From NCBI GenBank assembly GCA_934754975.1, contig CAKVKI010000186.1, positions 1 to 5,242 of the forward strand: DNA of 5,242 nt, given 5' to 3'. Each line of letters starts with the position of its first letter. The stretch's first letter is position 1. Shown piece by piece: positions 1-5,242 of the stretch. A program made the position numbers and the translations under genes. This stretch comes from an uncultured Alistipes sp. (GTDB lineage Bacteria > Bacteroidota > Bacteroidia > Bacteroidales > Rikenellaceae). The notes under the pieces are model-generated. The model was not told where the DNA came from. It saw only the letters and a program-made list of their open reading frames with translations, and made no database searches.

Positions 1-2
1 TC

Positions 3-941
3 TTCGTGGCGTGCGGACCGTCGTGGCACGCAGCGCTGATCGGCGAACACCTGATCGAGAATATCTGCCGGATTCCGGTCGAAGTGGAGTACGCTTCGGA
101 GTTCCGTTACCGCAACCCGGTCATCTACGAGGACGACATTGTGATCGCCGTGTCGCAGTCGGGCGAGACGGCCGACACGCTGGCCGCCGTCGAACTGGCG
201 CGCAAAGCCGGGGCTTTCGTCTTCGGCATCTGCAACGTCGTAGGCTCCTCGATCGCCCGCGCCACCCATTCGGGCGCCTATATTCATGTGGGGCCTGAAA
301 TCGGCGTGGCTTCGACCAAGGCCTTTACGGGGCAGGTGACCGTGATGGCGATGCTGGCGCTGGCCGTGGGCCGCGAGAAAGGCGCCGTGACGGAGGAGTA
401 CTACCGCGAGGTGTCGAAAGGCCTGCTGGAACTTCCGGCCATATTGGAAGACGTGCTGAAACTCGGCGGGCAGATCGAAGACCTCTCCAAGATCTTCACG
501 TACGCCCATAATTTCATCTACCTGGGCCGCGGCTACAACTACCCCACGGCGATGGAAGGCGCGCTCAAACTGAAGGAAATCTCCTATATCCACGCCGAGG
601 GCTACCCCGCTGCCGAGATGAAACACGGCGCGATCGCGCTTATCGACAACGAAATGCCGACGGTCGCCATCGCCACGCCGGACAATACCTACGAAAAGAC
701 GGCCAGCAACATCGAGGAGATTCGCGCCCGGGGCGGCAAGATCATCGCGGTGATCGCCCGTGACGATACGCACGTGCGCCGCAGCGCCGATTACACGATC
801 GAGGTTCCGGTGATAACCGATTGCCTGATGCCGATCGTCGTGTCGGTGCCGCTGCAGCTGCTGGCCTACTACATTGCCGTACACAAAGGCCGCAACGTGG
901 ACCAGCCGCGCAACCTGGCCAAATCCGTGACGGTGGAATAG
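3..941 (+). CDS. glmS: Glutamine--fructose-6-phosphate aminotransferase (isomerizing), C-terminal part, 5' end outside window
   Basis: GlmS makes glucosamine-6-phosphate from fructose-6-phosphate and glutamine in the cytoplasm, the entry step to UDP-GlcNAc for peptidoglycan and LPS. Only the isomerase half is present, about 312 of roughly 610 residues; the N-terminal glutaminase domain lies upstream. The frame is open from base 3, and the GTG at base 6 is an internal valine, not a start. Counting that valine as residue 1, the first SIS domain has the sugar-phosphate loop SQSGETADT (50-58) and EIGVASTKAFT (98-108). The second SIS domain has GRGYNYP (174-180) and EGALKLKEISYIHAEGYPAAE (184-204, split here: EGALKLKEISY then IHAEGYPAAE). 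E191 and H207 match E. coli E488 and H504. The end DQPRNLAKSVTVE (299-311) includes K306, equivalent to K603, and is the classic GlmS C-terminus. One oddity is that the usual CGTS motif reads CGPS (bases 12-23). Identification is firm from motif order alone. Confidence 0.96.
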   Translation, partial: FVACGPSWHAALIGEHLIENICRIPVEVEYASEFRYRNPVIYEDDIVIAVSQSGETADTLAAVELARKAGAFVFGICNVVGSSIARATHSGAYIHVGPEIGVASTKAFTGQVTVMAMLALAVGREKGAVTEEYYREVSKGLLELPAILEDVLKLGGQIEDLSKIFTYAHNFIYLGRGYNYPTAMEGALKLKEISYIHAEGYPAAEMKHGAIALIDNEMPTVAIATPDNTYEKTASNIEEIRARGGKIIAVIARDDTHVRRSADYTIEVPVITDCLMPIVVSVPLQLLAYYIAVHKGRNVDQPRNLAKSVTVE

Positions 942-968
942 CCTCCGCCCGGGACATACCTAAACATG

Positions 969-1004
969 GAAATCCCCGCAGTCAAGGAAGTCTGCGGGGA
1001 TTTC
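969..1004. terminator. Perfect 13-bp hairpin between convergent genes, probable bidirectional terminator
   Basis: GAAATCCCCGCAG (969-981) is exactly complementary to CTGCGGGGATTTC (992-1004), with a 10-base loop. It starts 27 bp after the glmS stop and lies 36 bp past the stop of the minus-strand transporter gene, so it sits where both transcripts should end. Neither strand has a proper T-tract beyond the stem: the plus strand has only the TTT inside the 3' arm. It is therefore not a textbook intrinsic terminator and could also act as a 3'-end stabilising structure. The symmetry is read directly; the function is inferred. Confidence 0.7.
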
Positions 1005-1040
1005 GCTCACACAATTATCATTAACCTAAAAAACTTTGTG

Positions 1041-2399
1041 TCAGTCTTCGTAGCCGTTGGGCTTGGCTTTCCATGCGGCGGCGAAGATCGCCGTACCGAC
1101 GAGGGCCATGCCCACCAGCGTATAGAGCGCAATGCTCCAATCGGTGTATTGGACCAGCATGCCGAGTCCCCAGCCCGAAACGATCGTACTGCCGTAGCCG
1201 AACAGCCCGCAGAAACCGCCTGCCGTAGCGGCGGCGCGCTTGGTGGCGATATTGGCCGCGGCGATGCCGACCAGCGCCTGCGGGCCGTAGATGAAGAATC
1301 CGGCCGACATCAGGATCAGGACGGCCACGATCAGCGGCGTATGTTCGTTGAGCGAATAGAGTCCTACCAGACATACGGCGGCCATCAGCATGCAGATGAC
1401 GCATGTGCGAGGCGCACGGCCGCCGAAGAAACGGTCGGTGGCCCAGCCTGCGGCCAGCATGCCCGCGATACCGGCGATTTCGAACGCCGCGACGGTCCAG
1501 CCCGCATGGCTGATGTCCATGTGCAGGTGTTCCTTGAGCATCGTCGGCCCCCAATCCAGCACGGCGAAGCGCACGATGTAGACGAAGAAGTTGCCCACGG
1601 CGATGATCCAGATCGTCGGATTCAGAAAGACCTTGCGGCGCAGGAACGCCTTGTATTCGGCTTTTTCCTCCGCTTTGGTCTGCGGTTTGTCTTCGGCTCC
1701 GCCCGATTTGCCGGTCTTGAGTTCGGGAAGGCCCACCGATGAAGGCGTGTCGCGGACGAAGGCCCAGACGACGGCCGCACCCAGCAGGGAGATCGTTGCC
1801 GGGAGCAGGAAGCACCAGCGCCAGTGCTGCGAGAGCATCGACGAAGCGTCGAACCATGCGCCCCAGTTCAGGCTCACGACATAGCCGCAGAAGATGATGG
1901 CCAGTCCGGCGCCGATCGAGTGCGAGGTGTTCCAGACCGACATCTTGGTAGCCAGCCGTTCGGGGACGATCCAGTGGGTCATCAGCCGTGTGCAGGGCGG
2001 GACGCCCATGCCCTGGAACCAGCCGTTGAGAATCCAGAAGATGCCCAGCGCCAGCACCGAGGAGCTGAATCCGAAGAGCAGGTTGCAGATGCCGCAGAAA
2101 ACGAGTCCCGTGACCAGAAAATAGCGTGCGTTGCTGCGGTCGCCCCAGATGCCGTTCACGAACTTCGAGAGTCCGTAGATCAGTCCGTGGAGCGTGAGGA
2201 AGAGGCCGAGGTCGGATTTCGAGATGCCCATCTCCTCGTTGAGATACGGCATGGCGATACTCAGGTTCTTGCGCACGAAATAGAAGAGCGCGTAACCGAA
2301 GATGCACATCGCCATGGTGCGGAATTCCCAGTATTTGAAACGTTTGACCTGCTGGTCGGTCATGCCGGCATATGCCGGATTGAGTTGTTTTGCAGACAT
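1041..2399 (-). CDS. glpT: MFS organophosphate:phosphate antiporter, GlpT/UhpT family (probable glycerol-3-phosphate-type transporter)
   Basis: This is an inner-membrane transporter of the family that exchanges an organic phosphomonoester for inorganic phosphate. Its 452 residues fit the usual family length, with two hydrophobic halves (about 28-217 and 263-447) joined by a charged, lysine/glutamate-rich cytoplasmic loop (about 218-262). The substrate-site residues known from E. coli GlpT are all in place: R43 in FVRKN (E. coli R45), K79 in YGLSKF (K80), H160 in WNTSH (H165) and R277 in YIVRFAVLDW (R269). Other family landmarks are GWFQGMGVPPC (126-136), RDTPSSVGLP (216-225) and AGGFCGLFGYG (393-403). 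It is the last gene of the cluster, 21 bp after the phosphodiesterase stop. The ATG at 2399 has an AATAA run before it and no Shine-Dalgarno, normal for Bacteroidota. The family signature is slightly altered (HSIGAG where GlpT has HN-x-GGG), so the cargo could be another sugar or polyol phosphate. The family is near certain; the substrate is not. Confidence 0.9.
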   Translation of the reverse strand: MSAKQLNPAYAGMTDQQVKRFKYWEFRTMAMCIFGYALFYFVRKNLSIAMPYLNEEMGISKSDLGLFLTLHGLIYGLSKFVNGIWGDRSNARYFLVTGLVFCGICNLLFGFSSSVLALGIFWILNGWFQGMGVPPCTRLMTHWIVPERLATKMSVWNTSHSIGAGLAIIFCGYVVSLNWGAWFDASSMLSQHWRWCFLLPATISLLGAAVVWAFVRDTPSSVGLPELKTGKSGGAEDKPQTKAEEKAEYKAFLRRKVFLNPTIWIIAVGNFFVYIVRFAVLDWGPTMLKEHLHMDISHAGWTVAAFEIAGIAGMLAAGWATDRFFGGRAPRTCVICMLMAAVCLVGLYSLNEHTPLIVAVLILMSAGFFIYGPQALVGIAAANIATKRAAATAGGFCGLFGYGSTIVSGWGLGMLVQYTDWSIALYTLVGMALVGTAIFAAAWKAKPNGYED

Positions 2400-2420
2400 T
2401 TATTCAGGTTGGTTCGGGTT

Positions 2421-3419
2421 TTACTTCAGGTTGGGATTGGCTCTGTTGCCGCGGATCGCGGCGTCCTGCAGGGCGTGGATCGCATCGCGCGACCACGGCA
2501 GGCCGATGAACTCCGAGGGATAGTCCGTCTCGATGATGTCGGGTTCGGCGAGCAGTTCGCGCATGTAGGCCACGCGGCGGTCGTGGGGATTCTTCACCTT
2601 GTCGGACGATCCGGTGATCGAAGTCATCGTCATCACCCCCTCGGCATGCAGCAGATCGTAGACCTGCTGAAGCTCGGGATTGACCGCCAGGCGGATATAG
2701 GCCATGATGTATTTCCACGGAATGGGCGAAGCGTCGTACGCCCTGAAGTGGTCCATCGAACTGATTTCGACGCAGAACATGACGTTGCGGATGCCGTGGT
2801 TCCAGTAGTAGAGCGCCTCCTTGATCGAGCGGACGCTCAGCATGATGTTGTGGTACATCGACCAGTCGCCGCCGGGCTGCAGTTGTTTGATGTAGTAGTC
2901 GAGACTCGCGCGGCGCACCTCGTCGCTTACGCCTTTGGTATTGATGTACTTGTTGTCGAAGTTGAACACCACCTTGTCCTTACCCCACTCCAGCACATCT
3001 TTCAGGCGCGGAATCTTGTAAGGCGTGACCTTGCCGTCGCGGTCCACGAGGTTCAGGCGGCGCAGTTCGTCGTAGGTGTAGTCGGCGACGCGGCCTTTGC
3101 CGGTGGTCGTTCGGTCGATCGTCAGGTCGTGCATGAGTACCAGGACGCTGTCCTTGGTGAAGCTGAAGTCGATTTCGAAGAAGGTCGGCATCAGCGACAG
3201 CGTCTTTTCGCACGATTCGATGCAGTTCTCGGGATAACCGGGCATCATGCCGCCGCGGTGTCCGCTGACGATCACGTCGCGCGCGGGATCATAGGTGAAA
3301 TAGGCCTGCAGGTCCCCGATCGAATTGATCTTCACGGTGTGCAGCCGGGGAGCTTGGGCGCAGGCGGGCATGATCGCGGCGCAGCATGCGGCCAGCAGTA
3401 GCAGTTTTATGTTTTTCAT
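2421..3419 (-). CDS. Secreted glycerophosphodiester phosphodiesterase family protein (GDPD, GlpQ-like)
   Basis: GDPD enzymes hydrolyse glycerophosphodiesters to an alcohol and a phosphomonoester, typically sn-glycerol-3-phosphate. The 332-residue protein opens with an export signal: MKNIK, a hydrophobic stretch to about residue 17, then PACAQA. Cleavage could be by signal peptidase I after AQA; C20 also makes a poor lipobox (MPAC), so lipoprotein anchoring is possible but unconvincing. The GDPD core follows in order: GHRGG with H54 and R55, PEN with E64 and N65, the metal pair E82-x-D84 in FEIDFSF, and H97-D98 followed by TIDRTT. FNFDNK (152-157) sits where the family usually has a Glu-x-Lys strand, so D155 may be the third metal ligand. 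PRLKDVLEW (137-145) and the late ETDYP (297-301) are also typical. The gene starts 15 bp after mtlD stops and precedes the GlpT-like gene, the arrangement expected of a hydrolase feeding a phosphomonoester importer. The real diester substrate cannot be read from sequence. Confidence 0.92.
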   Translation of the reverse strand: MKNIKLLLLAACCAAIMPACAQAPRLHTVKINSIGDLQAYFTYDPARDVIVSGHRGGMMPGYPENCIESCEKTLSLMPTFFEIDFSFTKDSVLVLMHDLTIDRTTTGKGRVADYTYDELRRLNLVDRDGKVTPYKIPRLKDVLEWGKDKVVFNFDNKYINTKGVSDEVRRASLDYYIKQLQPGGDWSMYHNIMLSVRSIKEALYYWNHGIRNVMFCVEISSMDHFRAYDASPIPWKYIMAYIRLAVNPELQQVYDLLHAEGVMTMTSITGSSDKVKNPHDRRVAYMRELLAEPDIIETDYPSEFIGLPWSRDAIHALQDAAIRGNRANPNLK

Positions 3420-3434
3420 GTCGTAAAGCGGGAG

Positions 3435-4592
3435 TTAGCGGATGATTCGTTCTACTTCGGCGTACGCCTGTGCGACGAGCGCGGGCAGCGGATCGCCTGC
3501 GGGAAGCTCCGCGATTCTGGCGATGGCTTCCGCCGCGCCGAGCCGTTCGGTCATGCCGATCATTTCCACGCTCTGCGGGTCCTCCGGATTGTCGTAATGC
3601 AGGGCCGCGCCGATACCCAGCAGCAGGTTGGGCGTGCCGACGCCGTACTGGCGCGCCGTGAGGATCGGTTTGATGAGCCGGTCGCCCGCCGACAGTTTGC
3701 GGAGCGGTTCGCGCCCCACGCGGGTCACGTCGTCGCAGAGGTAGGGATTCAAAAAGCGGCCGATGATCTTGTCGATATAGGCGAAATGGGCGTCGCGGTC
3801 GAAGTCGTAACGCGCCGCCAGTCCCCGCCCGCTCTCGCGCATGGCGGCTTTGACGATGGTGTGGATCTGCTCGTCGGAAATGCTCTGGCAGATGGTCATG
3901 TAGCCCTTCATGCGGCCCAGATAGGCCGTAATGGCGTGGCCGGTGTTGAGCGTGAAGAGTTTGCGCTCGATGTAGGCGATCAGGTTGTCGGCCGGGTTCA
4001 TGCCGGGGATTTCGGGAACGGCGCCCTTGAATGCGGCGCGCTCGACGTTCCATTCGAAGAAACGTTCGACGACCACGTCGATCGGGTTTTCGCTCTTGAC
4101 CGGCGGCACGATGCGGTCCACCGAGCAGTCGGGGAAGCCGACATATTGCTCGCAGTAAGCCTGCCCTGCGGCGTCGAGATGCGTCAGCACCGCGGCTTTG
4201 AGCTGCGAAGTGGCGCGGACGCCGTTTTCGCAGGCGATGATGTTGAGCGGCTGTTCGACGCCCTGTTCCCTGCGGGCCGCGATGCCTGCGGCGATGGCTC
4301 CGGCGATGCGGGGCAGGATCGTAAGGCCGACGGCCGTGGTGACGATCTCCGCCTGGGCGATCTGCTGCGCGAGTTCGGGACTCCGCGAATCCACGGCCGA
4401 AATGTCGGTGATGCGCACCTCTTCGCATACGGTGTCCATGATCTGCACCGTATAGCTCTTGTCCCGGTTGATCCGGTCCACGATCTGTTCGTTCACATCG
4501 GCGAACACCACATGGTAGCCCGCCTTTTCCAGCACGGCGCCGATGAATCCGCGTCCGATGTTACCCGCTCCGAATTGAATAGCTTTTTTCAT
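3435..4592 (-). CDS. mtlD: Mannitol-1-phosphate 5-dehydrogenase
   Basis: This cytoplasmic enzyme interconverts D-mannitol-1-phosphate and fructose-6-phosphate with NAD(H). The 385 residues match the roughly 382 of E. coli MtlD and are far shorter than the related uronate and mannitol 2-dehydrogenases (about 450-490). The N-terminal Rossmann domain carries FGAGNIGRGFIG (7-18), and D32 in FADVN ends the second strand, which favours NAD over NADP. VTTAVG (84-89) and NIIACENGVR (117-126) are MtlD-like. The catalytic set of long-chain polyol dehydrogenases, K-x4-N-x2-H, is intact as K211, N216 and H219 in ERKLFTLNTGHAITAYLG (209-226). GRFLNPYL (278-285) and VGREPLRKLSAGDRLIKP (292-309) complete the C-terminal domain. 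ATG at 4592 puts the glycine loop at the normal distance from the start. It is the first gene of a three-gene minus-strand cluster. No mannitol PTS component is nearby, so mannitol-1-phosphate must come from another source, or the enzyme runs toward mannitol-1-phosphate. Confidence 0.95.
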   Translation of the reverse strand: MKKAIQFGAGNIGRGFIGAVLEKAGYHVVFADVNEQIVDRINRDKSYTVQIMDTVCEEVRITDISAVDSRSPELAQQIAQAEIVTTAVGLTILPRIAGAIAAGIAARREQGVEQPLNIIACENGVRATSQLKAAVLTHLDAAGQAYCEQYVGFPDCSVDRIVPPVKSENPIDVVVERFFEWNVERAAFKGAVPEIPGMNPADNLIAYIERKLFTLNTGHAITAYLGRMKGYMTICQSISDEQIHTIVKAAMRESGRGLAARYDFDRDAHFAYIDKIIGRFLNPYLCDDVTRVGREPLRKLSAGDRLIKPILTARQYGVGTPNLLLGIGAALHYDNPEDPQSVEMIGMTERLGAAEAIARIAELPAGDPLPALVAQAYAEVERIIR

Positions 4593-4738
4593 TCTATCTA
4601 TGATTGATGATTACCAGAATCGCATGGTGTGTCTTGGCCGGGGATGAGAAGGCGCGGCGGCAGATGCCGTCGTATTGCCGGAGTGCGGCTGTCCGGAACA
4701 ACGGTGCGGCGTCCGGCGCCGAAAAGAGGTTTTTTCCC

Positions 4739-4784
4739 ATCGGTCGTGTAGTTTGGTTGTGACATATTAAATACAACCGATCGG
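4739..4784. promoter_or_regulatory. Nested inverted repeats upstream of mtlD, candidate operator
   Basis: GGTTGT (4755-4760) and ACAACC (4773-4778) form a 6-bp inverted repeat around a 12-base AT-rich spacer, a layout typical of a dimeric regulator site. A second pair, ATCGGT (4739-4744) and ACCGAT (4776-4781), encloses it, and the right arm merges into the perfect palindrome CCGATCGG (4777-4784). The cluster sits about 150-190 bp upstream of the mtlD start, where the promoter of the three-gene cluster would be expected. No regulator gene is in the window, so the binding protein is unknown. Short arms of this kind can arise by chance. Confidence 0.35.
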
Positions 4785-4832
4785 ACAAAACCACCTAACG
4801 GAATTACAAAAAAATTAAAAATAACACGGGGG

Positions 4833-4864
4833 ATTGTTTCATAAATTCAGAATGTTTATTTTTG
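4833..4864 (+). promoter_or_regulatory. Bacteroidota-type primary promoter for the sigma factor gene
   Basis: TATTTTTG at 4857-4864 fits the Bacteroidota -7 consensus TAnnTTTG exactly. A -33-like ATTG (4833-4836) lies 20 bases upstream, close to the usual spacing, within AT-rich DNA. Transcription would begin near 4870, giving a leader of only about a dozen bases before the ATG at 4884. The boxes are read directly; use as a promoter is inferred from the phylum consensus and the position. Confidence 0.6.
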
Positions 4865-4883
4865 TGGCGAATCAGATTGTCCG

Positions 4884-5242
4884 ATGGAGAAAATTCTGCT
4901 TACGACACGGATCCGCAACGGCGACCGCAAGGCTTTCGATGAACTTTGCGGCCGGTACTATGCCATGCTGGTCTCCTATGCCCGCCTTTTCCTGAAGGAC
5001 GACTGGGCCGAGGACGTGGTGCAGGACGTCTTTTACAACGTATGGCAGAACCGCGCGGCGCTGGACGATTCGAACTCCCTGTATAAATATCTGCTGCGTT
5101 CGGTCTACAACCGGTCGCTCAACTATCTGGAGAAACACAAGCGGGCCGGCGATTACCGCGCCTACTACCAGGAGCGGATCGCTTCGATGGGCAGCGCCTA
5201 TTATGCGCCCGACAACAGTCCGATCATCCGCAAGCTCTATTC
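4884..5242 (+). CDS. ECF-type RNA polymerase sigma-70 factor, N-terminal part, 3' end outside window
   Basis: This is an alternative sigma factor of the extracytoplasmic function class, which directs RNA polymerase to a small set of promoters. The 119 visible residues begin MEKILLTTRIRNGDRKAFDE, the usual opening before region 2. Region 2 follows with ELCGRYYAMLVSYARLFL, DDWAEDVVQDVFYNVWQNR (region 2.2, core binding, about residues 42-60) and LYKYLLRSVYNRSLNYLEK (regions 2.3-2.4, about 69-87). The end of the window falls in the linker before region 4, so the promoter -35 binding helix-turn-helix is not seen. This style is typical of Bacteroidota FecI-like factors, which are often followed by a FecR-type anti-sigma factor and SusC/SusD outer-membrane genes; whether that holds here lies beyond the window. 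ATG at 4884 is chosen because it gives the expected family start and lies just behind the promoter. No stop codon occurs in frame up to the edge. Confidence 0.93.
   Translation, partial: MEKILLTTRIRNGDRKAFDELCGRYYAMLVSYARLFLKDDWAEDVVQDVFYNVWQNRAALDDSNSLYKYLLRSVYNRSLNYLEKHKRAGDYRAYYQERIASMGSAYYAPDNSPIIRKLY

Larger units (their letters stand above)
4593..4883. other. Divergent intergenic region between mtlD and the sigma factor gene
   Basis: About 290 bp separate two divergently read genes. The part next to mtlD (about 4618-4735) is GC-rich, like coding DNA, and would form the mtlD leader. It has short self-complementary stretches, such as CCGGA (4678-4682) with TCCGG (4692-4696), and the palindrome CGGCGCCG (4714-4721). 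The part from about 4745 to 4870 is AT-rich and holds the promoter-like and inverted-repeat elements listed separately. I see no tRNA, recognisable riboswitch or convincing gene. For the mtlD direction I found no good TAnnTTTG -7 box; the nearest, TGGTTTTG (complement of 4786-4793), has one mismatch and no partner at the right distance. Confidence 0.6.

Noticed and set aside
1009..1041. Possible second hairpin ACACAA (1009-1014) with TTGTGT (1036-1041) downstream of the transporter gene
   Set aside because: The stem is only 6 bp with a 21-base loop and overlaps the stop codon; this is too weak to call.
966..1742. A 258-codon plus-strand frame starting inside the glmS 3' hairpin
   Set aside because: It lies opposite the transporter gene, has shadow-like composition, and its start falls just before the terminator stem.
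1021..2307. A 428-codon minus-strand frame overlapping the transporter gene in another frame
   Set aside because: It is an Arg-, His- and Gly-rich shadow of the transporter, whose own frame contains all family motifs.
1824..3401. A 525-codon open frame on the plus strand opposite the phosphodiesterase and transporter genes
   Set aside because: The translation is rich in Asp, His, Arg and Val and low in complexity, as expected for the complement of GC-rich genes. It spans two well-identified genes and their junction and shows no domain.
3289..4428. A 379-codon minus-strand frame across mtlD and the start of the phosphodiesterase gene
   Set aside because: It is Arg-rich, without motifs, and offset from the clear MtlD and GDPD frames.
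3597..4607. A 336-codon plus-strand frame opposite mtlD
   Set aside because: It is antisense to a gene with an intact catalytic motif, and its composition is typical of an antisense shadow.
4758..4775. Possible CRP-like site starting TGTGA upstream of mtlD
   Set aside because: Only the left half-site TGTGA is present; the right half does not read TCACA.
4872..5138. An 88-codon minus-strand frame opposite the sigma factor gene
   Set aside because: The plus strand encodes unmistakable sigma region 2 here; the minus frame has no recognisable feature.

Overview
The window looks like a chromosomal segment from a GC-rich member of the Bacteroidota; an Alistipes-like gut species is my best guess. 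The reasons are the FecI-like ECF sigma factor of the type common in that phylum, a TAnnTTTG-type promoter in front of it, A-rich translation starts without Shine-Dalgarno sequences, and high-GC coding DNA with AT-rich intergenic DNA. The genus is inferred from general character, not from a search.

Layout: (1) Bases 3-941, plus strand, hold the 3' part of glmS, the isomerase half of glucosamine-6-phosphate synthase, ending in the canonical C-terminus. (2) Bases 942-1040 are a convergent intergenic gap with a perfect 13-bp hairpin that probably ends transcription from both sides. (3) Bases 1041-4592, minus strand, form a tight three-gene cluster. In transcription order it holds mtlD (mannitol-1-phosphate 5-dehydrogenase), a secreted glycerophosphodiester phosphodiesterase (GDPD) and a GlpT/UhpT-family organophosphate:phosphate antiporter. 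The gaps are 15 and 21 bp. (4) Bases 4593-4883 are a divergent intergenic region with a GC-rich mtlD leader, an AT-rich core with inverted repeats, and a promoter facing right. (5) Bases 4884-5242, plus strand, hold the 5' part of an ECF sigma factor gene that runs off the window.

How the genes fit together: the GDPD and the transporter resemble the enterobacterial glpTQ pair. In that pair a periplasmic phosphodiesterase releases a phosphomonoester, which is imported in exchange for phosphate. What stands out is that the first gene is mtlD, and no mannitol PTS gene or glycerol-3-phosphate dehydrogenase is visible. One reading is a scavenging route in which a polyol phosphodiester is cut outside the cytoplasm, the polyol phosphate is imported, and MtlD converts mannitol-1-phosphate to fructose-6-phosphate. 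Fructose-6-phosphate is also the substrate of the neighbouring GlmS. The individual families are well supported; the combined pathway is a hypothesis.
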